The position numbers and the translations under genes are program-made. 64,000 bases of DNA from NCBI RefSeq assembly GCF_019703515.2, contig NC_059372.1, forward strand, positions 22,023,931 to 22,087,930, in the 5' to 3' direction. Origin of the DNA: Myxocyprinus asiaticus. Taxonomy: Eukaryota; Chordata; Actinopteri; Cypriniformes; Catostomidae. Below, in pieces: positions 21,596 through 33,170 of the stretch (position 1 is the stretch's first letter; every line of letters begins with the position of its first letter). The notes beneath the pieces were generated by a model. The model ran no database searches. It saw only the letters and a list, made by a program, of their open reading frames with translations, and was not told the DNA's origin.

Positions 21596-23524
21596 TCAGA
21601 GCCATACGTAAAGCAACAGGCTCGGCATCCTCGCTCTCTAGCCGTTGTCTGTCTGGCAGTCCAAGGTAAAAAAGAGAAAGAGAGAGAGGGACATAAATGT
21701 TCTCCAAGCCCTGCTATTTCCAAATTCCCACACGAGTTGCTTTAATGGTTCCCGAACACTGATCTAAGGTCAGACTCTGTTGTGTTTGCCCAATGTTCCT
21801 TGTACTCAAGCTCTTCCAGTTCATATGATTCTCAGTCAGTTCTTGGAACTGTTGTGCAAACCTCTACACCTTGAATACTCTACAATGCCACCTTTGTGTT
21901 CCTAGAATAGCTTGGTATCGTCAGCAGAGATGTTTCTTTCCTTTTTGAATTTTCCTCCAGACTGAAGCATTTGAAATCAGACTGTGGTGTTCCACAAACA
22001 GTCTGCGTGCATACAGAAGATTCCGCAGTGTACTGCAGTGCTTTGTGGATGGCTTTGCTTAGATCTTAGACTTTGAAAACAGGACCAACCATCTGGGGGA
22101 TTGGATTGCTTAAGAATATGGTCAGAAAGGATGAAGGTATAGCAAAGACTGAGGGAAAAGGACAATGTTTTGAGTGAGTGAGAAAAGAAAAAAAGAGAAG
22201 AAGGAAATGGATTTGTTAAGTGCTATACTATTTTCTCTTTAAAATCTGTTTGAACAAAAACATGTGAGTGTATACATTTCATGAAGAATATTAAAATATT
22301 TATCAGTTTATAGATGTTATATAAATGTTATATGTGTTCAAAAAAAGACTGAATTTCTTCAGAGCACAATTATTTTTCCTTTCATACTTTCCAAAACAAA
22401 GACAGTTTACATGTAAATTAGTTAACATTTGCACACAAAAACACTTCACATGTAGCTGAATCAATTTATTTTATTACATTAATATTCGTGTGTGAGTAGC
22501 GGGTGTACAAAACTGGGCATTTAAAGTAACAGTGCTAATGTGTAACACTGAAATATCCATATATATCTGTTTGGTTCAAGTGAGATATTCTACTCACATT
22601 TTTTATTTAAATGGGTTTGAGGCGGTAAATAAGGGGTATATTTGTAGCATTGTATTTAACAGATTCTATTCCTCTTTGAACACTCCTGCTGTTCCATTTT
22701 AAAACTCTTCCGTTGACATCTTATTCAGCTGACATCTTTTGACATGTAATTTTATTGTGAGTTAAACTGGACTATCATAGTTTTCCATATTTTGACATAT
22801 TTTCCTAGAAAATGTCTGGAGTAAGCAATGTATGCTCAAATTTTAAAATAGATTAATATTCAGGTCTGTGTGAAAAGAGCAGGGTTGACATTACATCATG
22901 AAATTACAGGTATTTAAAATTAACATTCATCTTATTAATAAAGATTTGCATTTGTTGCTTTTCACACCAATTACACTACAATGATTATGTTTAGAAAATA
23001 TGTATAATTGAAAGGATGTGTATAAAATGGTGTGGTATAATGTCTGTTACATATGGAAAATCTATATTAATCAAATTTGAAATATAATTATGATAATATA
23101 TAAAGGACAACTGTTTAGTGCTGGACAATGCTAAAAGCAGTCAAAATAGGTAAATATGTTACTTTTTAGATGCTATTAGAATTTAAATTTAGCAAACAGA
23201 GATCCTCTGGCACACCCTGCTGCTAAATTAAAAGGTATGTTCTTCCAAACATAAAAACAAATCTGTCATATTTACTTACCCATACTGTATGTCACTCCAA
23301 ATGTGCATGACATTTTTTCTTCAGTGGAATTCAAGGATAGATTTGGAAGAAAGTCATATCATTTTGGAACAACAATGAAAGTTAGTAAATAATGACAGAA
23401 TTTTTATATTGGGTGAACTATTCATTTAACATGACTGAAGTTGCTAGTCCAAATTTCTCCTGTCATTCAAATTTGCGTAATACAGTATTTACTGCATATG
23501 TTGGAAACAGATAACATAAATGCA

Positions 23525-23740
23525 CAGAAATAGCATAAGATCAGAGCTTCCCTATCAAAGTCCTGCACATCTTAACACTTTTACGTGTAAAAAAATAAAT
23601 GAGATAAAGGTTGCATACAAACAACCTTTACAGACAGCACAGAAATAGAATTAGATCAGAGCTTCCCTTTCAAAGTCCTGGACATCTTTACACTTTTATG
23701 TTTAAAAAGAAAAAGGTTGCATACAGACAATTTAAATGCA
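23525..23740 (+). repeat. 115-bp tandem duplication in the syt6 3' UTR
   Basis: Two diverged copies of a unit containing gatcagagcttccct, tcaaagtcctg and aaaggttgcatacara start at 23525 and 23640. No TIRs or coding text. Confidence 0.8.
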
Positions 23741-24312
23741 CGCAACAGCTTTGACAAAGGCATGACCCCTGATAGAGTGTACCTACTATGCAGGAATCTC
23801 ATTGTCAGTGCTGCCCAAACATGGTAGGCACAGCTCAAGATTCCAGAGCATTGACTTTTCACTCATTTCAAGTTGGTGGTGTTGAAATATCTTGAAATAC
23901 ATATGGCACTTGGGGCTAGTTTTAGATAACATCCTCCATCATCTCATAGGGTAATTGTTAAGCTTAAAATATTTCTATATAGTAAGATTTAATATTTTAA
24001 CAGAATCTTTAAAAAACCCTGTCAACTTGTTGAAGAAATGGTTGTGACAAAGTACAACATTTTGGTCTTACCTGTTTTTACAAAATTAATATTGTAAAAC
24101 TCTGTACTTCTGTAGGTGAATGTGAAATAATATGGTTAAGAAATACAATCTGGTTCTTTACCTCACCGCTAACTATTGTGTGTTATGTTTTAACAAACTA
24201 TGTTTTCTGCCCCTTTATGAATCAAAATACTTTCTAATTTTGTATTGGTCATTTGTACTTGCAATATAACTTGTAATGTTTGAAAAGGTTCTTGTATTTA
24301 AAAAAATGCTAA

Positions 24313-24318
24313 AATAAA
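24313..24318 (+). terminator. syt6: Candidate polyadenylation signal of syt6
   Basis: Canonical AATAAA followed within 20-30 nt by a T/G-rich stretch (gtttgttcag, ggatttttc), as expected of a cleavage site with its downstream element. Confidence 0.45.
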
Positions 24319-24619
24319 ATGTTTGTTCAGTCAAGGATTTTTCATTTCTTTTGAAGAGTTGCTCTTTTAGTTTTGTGAAGTTCAATCACTGAATCAAAAA
24401 GAGAGAGTTAAATCCACTGATCAGTCAGTTGTTGAGATAGACGAGTATAGGAAGTCTCCTGATAAAGTTAAAGAAAAACACTTTATGGCCAAAAAATGTC
24501 AAGTCCTTTAAAGACACCATAAAATTGCTGGACAAGTACAGGTTTCTGAATGTGTTGACATATTTCCTATTTAAAAAGGAAGCTTGGGCAGGACATATTG
24601 AAGGGCTTGTCCCTTGTTT

Positions 24620-26346
24620 AGCCAAAATGCTTTATTTTAATCAAAGCCATGAACCATGATTTGCTTTTTTTTTTTTAAATTTTTTTTTTGCTGTTCAGTT
24701 GCAGGGGGAGGGCCATTCTCATTCTAGAGAGCATTTGATTAGACAAAAAACTGTGAAGTGTAACATGAATCATCAATATTTTTGGTTGGTTTTCTGGAAG
24801 GGAAAGACTGTAATTTAACCCTTTAAGTTCAGAACGTGTTTTAAAGATTTTCTGTTTCAGTGGCATGCCTAAAATTAACGCTACAAAAAAAAAAAGAAAA
24901 GAAAAAAAAAATAATAACAAACAGGGTCAATTGTTTGATATAATTTTAAAGAAAACGTAAAAAAAATATAAATGATATAGATTATGATAAATTATAAGAC
25001 TCTCAGCCTAAGAAACTGCTAAAAAAAAAAAAAAAAAATTTTAAAAACTGGAATAACTCTTTTTCTTATTTTTCTGATTTGACATTATATATTTCAGGGT
25101 GCAAATAAGGTGGCTCCAAAAAACTGCTTTTGTTTTGTTCCCAATCATGTCACCTATAACTAAGTGAGATTTAGTGTTCATATGACAAAACAATCAAAAG
25201 TTATAGCATTACAAAAATTATTTATCCTAGTGTCCAAAAACATCTCCAAGTGTCCAAAAGCCTCTCCAAACAAATAAAACATAACAATTGTACATAAGAA
25301 CTAATTATACATGCAAATACAATGATGACTAAAGGTATGCTCTCTCTCTCCAAAGCATGCAGACATGAGTAACGAGATCTCATTCAGTTCCATTCTGTGT
25401 CATTTGAGTCATCGTTGAGTCCGTTATGTACTTGGCACCATCTTCTGGTAGCTATATACAATTAGAGTGAATGATCCTCTCTGCCCATATTTGGATGACT
25501 TCCACCTCTGGTTGCAGCATACTGAATCCTAATACAATTGGTTTAGTGTTCCATGATGCAGGACAATGTACTAATAATTTCTGATGAAGTCATCTGATCC
25601 AGGAAAGCTACTGTGTTTTAGTCAGATAGCACTTTACAGTATGTACTGTGTGCACATTGTGCTTCGTGTGAATTATTTAATGGTCTATGCATTCTATTAT
25701 GTTGTGTGTTGGCTCATTTTAATGAGAATTCCCTCCTCTAAGTAATGGTATATGATATTTTATCTTCTGTTTATTTTTCTTGAAGGTATTAGCAAAAATG
25801 CAGCTTACCTGTTTACATGTAACATGCATGTCAAAGACATATACTTAACTATTACTCGCTATATTTTTGTCTGTAAAACAAATATGCTGGTTGTATTCTA
25901 CTCTATTGAGAGCTTTCCAACGACATATGACATATGACACATGGCTATTTGATTAGTTTGATGTTTGTACTGATTACAAAAACATGTACAGTGCAAAACT
26001 TTTAATAAATTATCAAAACGGAACACTTCTGATTTGTCTGCAAATTTCAAAGCACTTGTTCAGTTTTGGTCATAATGCCTACATGCATTGTAAAGTACAG
26101 CTTCTAAGCTTTAAAACAATACCTATTTTGCGTTGGTCGAGACTTTAGTTATTAATATTTTGATAATATTTTTTTCTCATTAGGACTGCCGGCGGGCTGA
26201 TTCGAGCTTAAAGGGTTAAATGTGTATATCTGCTAAAAGTGCATTTTATCAATACTTATGAGTACACAAGGATACAAATAGCCTCAAAGCAAACACACAT
26301 GGACTAAAAGCAACAACATTCATTTTAATTTAATGGGGTCTTTAAG
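24620..26346. mobile_element. Family A repeat, copy 2, split by a piggyBac-like element
   Basis: The flanks 24620-24814 and 26220-26346 match family A copy 1 (for example cattctagagagcat and atatctgctaaaa) and are contiguous there. The right end (ggggtctttaa) lies about 20 bp from the olfml3 stop codon. The left boundary is approximate. Confidence 0.55.
24815..26219. mobile_element. piggyBac-like non-autonomous element with TTAA duplication
   Basis: The element 24819-26215 starts CCCTTTAAGTTC, ends GAGCTTAAAGGG and is flanked by TTAA on both sides (24815-24818, 26216-26219). TTAA target duplication and CCC..GGG ends are piggyBac traits. Removing it leaves one TTAA and restores the sequence order seen in family A copy 1. 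There is no transposase frame in its 1.4 kb, which is AT-rich with A/T runs. Confidence 0.75.
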
Positions 26347-26364
26347 AGCTGCAAAGGCACACCT

Positions 26365-26370
26365 TTTATT
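26365..26370 (-). terminator. olfml3: AATAAA hexamer overlapping the olfml3 stop codon
   Basis: On the minus strand the last codons read GAG GAA TAA AAG, which creates AATAAA across the stop. If used, the 3' UTR would be only some 10-30 nt and end at or inside the neighbouring transposon. Whether it is used cannot be decided from sequence. Confidence 0.35.
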
Positions 26371-27156
26371 CCTCAGGTGGTGGCATTATTGCCCATAGCT
26401 TCTTCTGCAGTGCGAGCTTATAAAGAATCTGGTACCCGTCATCCCACGCATAAAGCTGCCTCTCCTCAGGATTGTATTTAAGACTGGAATGGGCCCCGTA
26501 GCGCCTGGGGAAATAAACCAGAGGGACCTCACCATTGCTTACCATATCATTCACATCAAACACACACTGCACACGGGAGCGGCTTGGTGGCTTGGTGTTG
26601 TAAACCACATAGACTGTGCCACAGACAATAAAGGCTGCTTCAGCGTTGTTTCTCGGGCATGCTGTGTCCCACATCTGCTCAATGTCTAGAGAGTTGGAGT
26701 CCATCTTAGCAAGGTTGATTGTGTCTCCAGCAGCATATAGTGCCCATAGCCCATCTTCATCTGCCACTAGGTCCACCAGAGTCTCTGAATTAAGGCTGTA
26801 CACTGGGGTGTGATCTTCTATGGGAAACACTGCACTGTCTGCAATTGAACCATTGTTGAGGTCATATTTAATAACTTGGAGCTCAGAGTCCTCACTGACA
26901 TAGTAGAGGAAGCCATCATTCACTACATGACCAGTCCCATTCCAAACAGAGGGCAGGGTAATTTGCCTGCCTTTAGATATGCCTGATGATGCGGAGAGCT
27001 CTCGGACAGAGTTGAACTCGTACAGTGTGTTATCAGATGTGCTGTTGAAGACATAAACTTTTGCTGATCTGGCATCTTTTGTCCAGACACCTTTGGGACT
27101 CCCCAGCCTCTTAAGGATCTTCATTGCTCGAATACTGGAAACAATGTTAATGCACA
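26366..27156 (-). CDS. olfml3: olfml3 exon 3: olfactomedin domain and stop
   Basis: This exon of 791 nt follows the acceptor ttttcattgacag and completes a split Val codon. It holds SSIRAMKILKRLGSPKGVW, the beta-propeller-type olfactomedin domain and the end KKLWAIMPPPEE. The stop TAA lies inside GGAATAAAAGG, so it overlaps an AATAAA hexamer. About 20 bp further downstream the edge of a repetitive element begins. Confidence 0.95.
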
Positions 27157-30100
27157 CTGTCAATGAAAACAAACATGATTAATGTGAATGTGGTGTACTT
27201 TATGATTAATATGGCAAACTTTGAAGCAATTTAAACAGTCTGCTTTGCATCTTGCTTTGCACATGCAGTGGAAGACAGCACCATGAAAAATGGAATCGAA
27301 ATTAAGCAATTAGAGAGTTTAAACCCTGATCATAGCCTTGAGATCTTGGAAGAGAACATTGGATTTTTTTTTTCTTTATTGATGGAAGCAACAAAATAAA
27401 ACCCCAGAGAACTCAAATGCAAATGACAGGGGAAAAAGACCTGTTGGAAGTGGAGTTAAAATGAAAGTAACATCAAGCAGATGCCTTATAAGCCTCCATA
27501 ATGTCCATCTTCCATCCACAACAGTTAATGGACCACCCTATAATGCCACACGTTACTGTAATTATATAAGCTAGGGAAGATTGTGGAAGATTGTGCTAAG
27601 CGAAGATGATGGCTTAATGTTCTTTATAACCATGATTTTATGGTGCCTTACTGTTTTAGATTACAGACCATGGGTACTGTATCTGAGACACATGATTTAT
27701 TGAAAGCTTTGGGCATTAATAGACACTTCTGTCATGATTTGTCACATTTTGCAGATAACATCTTACATCTCTTTAGGATTTTACATCTTGAGTAGGAGAG
27801 GTGCAAAACTTTCTGTCAAATATCTAATCTTCACTGCTTTAATTATATCTCTTTTGATGCTGAACAAATAAAAGGCAAGCTTGTACAAAGTGTATAACTT
27901 TTTTATATTAAAATATTCTTATATTCCATCTTAATATGCAGAGACAACTATAAGCAAGCATTTTGTACACACTGATTTCCTCAAAAACTGTAAACACTGT
28001 GTCTTTATGATGCTATACAAATCGCTCTTTGTTTTGAGAGACCTGTCCAGCCTGACACAACAACACTGTCTCAACCAATAGAGTAAGTCTAGGATGGGAT
28101 TATCTTTTTGTTTGATCAAGTGCAGAAGAAGGGAGTGTTCAAAATTGCTGTTTGAAAGCAATGTTTATTTTTGGTGATTCTAATAAGGGCAGAAATTACA
28201 CACTTCATCTTTTAGTTACTTATGTGCAAAGTTTCTTTCAAGGCAAGTCATACCACTCAGCAGCCATCTTTGGAATGCTTCTGGGCAGCTGTTTTGTAAA
28301 CATGCAGCACAATAGTACAGCTCCTATCTACTTGAATGTGGACTGACCGAAACCTCCAAAAAGGTTGGTCAAGATTAAAGAACATATTTAAAATCAGCAG
28401 TAAAATCTGACAACAATGGTATCATAAATTGTGCTTCTTTAGCTCAGATCATGCTAAAAAAAAAAAAAAACTTGTGCTGGTTCGGCTAACGCTCATGCGC
28501 ATCCTCGAGTTGACAGGCGATGTCTGTATCTAAAGCACTCCCTTTTTCTTTCTTTTTTAAATCCGTTGGCCTTGGGTGTTCTAATTTCTCCCATTTATTT
28601 TAATACCAGTATTCCATCTCTGTAAAACTGTCTCTGTTTATGTGTCAGAAAAGTATGTTGTCATATAGACTGCATCTTTGAATAAATACTGTCTTCTGGT
28701 CTCATACATCATTGCAGGCTACTGTGTTCTCTGTAGTTTTTTTTTTTTTTTTTGAATATTAACATTTTTCTCCAAAATGTTAATAACACTATAATCCAAT
28801 TGATACTGGTGTCAGATTAATGGCCAAATTTCCTACTTCATTTTCTTTTACTCCAGCATATTGGACAAAAAACTATCAACTGTGCAACATTTTGACCACA
28901 AAAGCCAAAATGGTTAGTATAAAGTCAGTATCTTCAGTGAACTGACTGGCTTGTTTCTTTGTTCCTTGTTTCCTAATTACCAAGACACACCACTTCTTTC
29001 TTCTAAATGAGCAAATCTTCAGGACAAGAAAGCATTAGCATAGCCTTGGGTAACCCTGCCATTAATGCAAAATGAAACTGTTCAAGCCTACTTTCAAACC
29101 ACTATAGCACAATCCCATTATGGCTGAGAGTAATTAGGAAGCTAATTCTTAAAATATACAAATGAGCACATGCTCTTCATTCACCCTCTCTATATTGAGT
29201 TGCAGCTATTTCCACCATTTCTTTTCTTTCTATTTTCCAGCATCGCAATTTTCCAGAGACATGTCCTCCAAACTGGTATACTATGTAACGAGAAGCTAAA
29301 TAAAGCGAGTCTCCTCTTTGCCAAGACCATTTCAAGGCTAAAACTGAAACTAGTGGTTTCTAGTGGTTTGAGCTGAGCTTCAGCCACCATTCCCCATACT
29401 CACCAGAGAGCTCAAAGAACTCTTGCTTCTTCCTCTCCCTGACAACCGCGTCCTGTTCCACCATCTTGTCTGCTGCTTTAACACAAGGCTTTGGGGGATT
29501 CTTAGTTTCAATGTAGTCCATCTCACGCTCCACGCGGTCCACCCGTGCTCCGGCACCCTCCAGGTCTGAATGCAGTTTAGTGTACTCCTTGCCCAACTTC
29601 TCCAACAGGTCTGCAGCTTGCTGTCTAAATTCCTTCAGATCAGCATTGTAGCGGTTGTTCTGTTCATGCCACAGGGCAATACGTTCCTGGAAGTATAAAA
29701 AAAACTAATGAGTTATGTAATTGTTTAAAATGCCTACAATTGGATTTTGTCAGATCAAAGTGTGCTAGAAATTATTTCCAAAGAAACAGTTGAATAGTTT
29801 TCTGTGCATTAAAAGGTTGTTGGCAATAACTGTACAGAAGAGTTACTCTAGAAAGCATCTGTTGGTCTCTGAAGATTTCTTTATTTCCTATTCTAGGCAA
29901 TAGTTGGGCAAGGTTAAAAAGATAATTCATTGAAAGGTTACGCTTATTGTTATAATAATAATACATTTTATTTGTTATGTGCCTTTCTTGTACTCAAAGC
30001 ACTACAGTAAATTACAATCACAATTTTACAACATAATCTACAATAACATTAACAATCAGAGCACATAAAAAAATTATTAAAAAACCTGATTAAAACATTC

Positions 30101-33100
30101 AAACGAAGGAGCACTCCTAATGGAAACAGGTAATGAGTTCCACAGCTTTGGAGCAATGCAAGAAAAGGCCCTACCACCCATAGTTTTCAGTTTACAAAGA
30201 GGCTGATATAGTGCGATTGTACCAGCAGAGCGAAGAGAACTGGTGGAAGTATACGGTGTTACCAAATCACAAAAGTAAACTGGAGCCAGCCCATGTACTG
30301 CTTTAAAAGTTAACATAAGAATTTTAAATCAATACGAGATTGAACTGGGAGCCAATGTAATTGAGTAAGGATAGGAGTAATGTGCTGACGTGAAGATGTG
30401 TGAGTCAGAACATGAGCAGCTGAACTCTGTATATATTGTAACATCTTAATTGAGTTTGCCTACAAAAAGTGAGTTACAATAATCAAGCCTGGATGTAAAA
30501 GTTATGAATAAGCCTTTCTGCAACACACATTTCTGAATGGAAACAGCTTCAGGGCAGATTTATTTTGCACTAAATCAAAACTTATGCAACAAAGTGCATG
30601 ACGTTAAGGCATGACGTCATCACGCACACCATTTTTATCGATAAAAGGCCATTTGAATGGAAACAGGCAGAAGACGGCAAATTTCGCAAAAACATTTTTA
30701 CGCATTTTCTCTTTGTCGATAACAAAAAAGCGCGAAAAGTGAATGGAAACTACGCTTATAGAAACCAATTTTAAAATAAAATAATTATTAACAACAGTAA
30801 AACTTGAAAATACAGGAACCGGAGAATGAAGAGGTAACAACTCCACAAAGTCAGATAATTGGACAGAAGCAGTTCTTAGTTGTAGATATTTTCAATCTTA
30901 CATGAAAAATAATTAAGAAACTCATTGCACTGCTCAGCAGTAAAACAACTAACATTTCTGTTAGGTTTAATAAGATTGTTAATTGTTCTAAACAAAACAC
31001 CAGAGTTTGAACCACTACTGCTGATGAGAGTTGAATAGAATGCTGTTTAAGCAGTTTTAAGAGAATTATGGTAATCAGTTTGATGTTGCTCAAACATTAA
31101 TCTATGAACTGTCAAACCAGTTTTCCTATATTGCCGCTCAAGTTGCCTGCCAAGAGCCTTCAATACACATAGCTCAGATGTATACCATGGAGATGACCTC
31201 TTAAAAGAAACAACACGTTTTTTCAAAAGTGCAAAGTCATCCAATAACGATGTTAACACATTATTATATTGATCAACAGAGGACATGACTGATAGATCCC
31301 CAATGGCATGAGTGAGAAGGTCATGATCAATGTCTCTGATTTTCTTGAAACAAATAGTACGTTAATTTACAGTCTGCAATGAAGGAGGAATTAAACAGAA
31401 GGTAAGAAGCTTGTGGTCACTTAACACACATCCATACTCTCAAGTTGGGCAATAGCCACACCCAAGGTTCAAACCAAGTCAAGTATATGACCGTGTTTAT
31501 GTGTGTCGGAAAGTTAACACACTGAGTGAGGTTCAAACACTCTAACACATCCATAAAACTCACAGTATTGTTACAATTCACATTGTTTACATGAATATTG
31601 AAATCACCAATTAAAAGAATAGCTGAGCAAATTGAACTGGAAAGTGTCAACAACTCAGTAAACTCAGAGAAGTACACCGGGTTTAGTTTAGGAGGACGAT
31701 AGATATTTAAAACAAGAACCAGTGAAGGACCATTCAGTTTAAACGCCAAATATTCAAAAGATGAAAAACATGGCAACATAACATCAGTAACTAGAACATA
31801 AAATCTGTGAATGACAGCAAGTCCACCACCTCTACCGGTGGATCGTGGCCGCTCAATGTATGTGTAGCCTGGCAGGGCACACATATTAAGATTGACATAG
31901 TCATTTGGCTGATGCCAAGTCTCACAGAGGCAGAGAAAATCCAGTTTATTATCCATAATAATGTCACCGATGGAAGCAGCCTTATTGTTTATAGAACGAG
32001 TGTTCAGTTGTGCAAACCTTATTGTCTTGAGGCAAACTCCTCCACTAGATGCAGTATGCTTCTGAGGATAAGAGAGATTAGCAGAGCAGAGACCACGTGA
32101 AGCTGAATAGCGATGATCCGTGCATCTGCGAGACCATATCGAGTTGATACCAGCGCCGCTTGTATGAAGATTCCGACGGGAACCCCAGTGAACATATTTT
32201 GGCTGGTGTAGATTTAACGATTTAACCGCATCCAACACAGAGGTATCAGGAGGCAAATGGTGTTCACGGTAAAAAAGTTAATCCTTGGAGTATTCCAACA
32301 TGGCGAATTCTGGGTGTTCAAGAACTTTCTTGCCGTACACGCCACATAAAATCAACAAACAGATAAAAATGGACAGCAAACCTGCATAGTGTCAGCAAAT
32401 AACACTAAACATAAATAATAAAATTTTGAAAACGCAGAAAACGTGGGTGGAGAAGCAGCAACCAAACTGCGCCAGCGTCCTCTCCTTCCCACCTATTCCC
32501 TCCATATAAAAGAGGTACTTCAATATTTAGAGCACATGGAGAACCTGAGTAATGTCAAGGGTATAACCAAAGGACTTGCACAAACTCATGAAAGTACACT
32601 GGAAAAAGTGGTAACCTGCAATTGTTACCTTAAAGGAATATTCTGGGTTCAATACAAGTTAAACTCAATTGACAGTATTTGTGGCATAATGTTGACTACC
32701 ACAAAAAATTATTTTGACTCATCCCTCTGCAAAAAGGTTACAGTGAGGTACTTACAATGGGGCCAATTTTTGGAGGCTTTAAAGGCAGAAATGTGAAGCT
32801 TATAATGTTATAATAGCACTTACATTAAAGGCTTCTGTTAAAACTTGTGTATTATTTCAGCTGTAAATTTTAAATGGTCATTTTTGCGGCAGACTGCGAA
32901 ATTACCAGGATTGCATGGTTTACAGTGTTACGTCGTCATGGCTGTAAAATTGGAGTTGTAAAATTGGAAATAACTTTACACAAAAAAGTTAGTAAGCAAT
33001 TTAATTACACCAAAATCATGTTCACACACATATTGTTTATGTCTTGTGGCTATACTTTTGAAACAGTGGCTATTTAATAGTTTATGGATTGGCCCTATTC

Positions 33101-33139
33101 ACTTCCACTGTAAGTGCCTCACTGTAATCCAGATTTTTT

Positions 33140-33170
<31 letters not shown>

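Larger units (their letters stand above)
21596..24340 (+). other. syt6: Probable syt6 3' UTR
   Basis: No coding exon or recognisable transposon is seen between the syt6 stop and the AATAAA at 24313. The stretch is AT-rich and free of TIR elements, unlike the introns, which fits an untranslated region of about 2.7 kb. It contains a 115-bp tandem duplication (23525 and 23640). The extent is inferred only from the hexamer, and earlier polyadenylation is possible (another AATAAA lies near 23592). Confidence 0.5.
29955..32440 (-). mobile_element. L2-like LINE, internally deleted
   Basis: Minus-strand LINE of the CR1/L2 type lying sense in olfml3 intron 1. The endonuclease part (about 32040-31420) reads AQLNTRSINNKAASIG, LDFLCLCETWHQP, GRGGGLAVIHR and LLIGDFNIHV, keeping Glu of CETW and Asp of GDFN. 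The next frame (WYTSELCVLKALGRQLERQY) follows near 31200. The C-terminal end is at 30316-30077 (LTFKAVHGLAP, GGRAFSCIAPKLWNSLP). The RT core with its catalytic box is missing, so the copy cannot retrotranspose. Confidence 0.8.
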
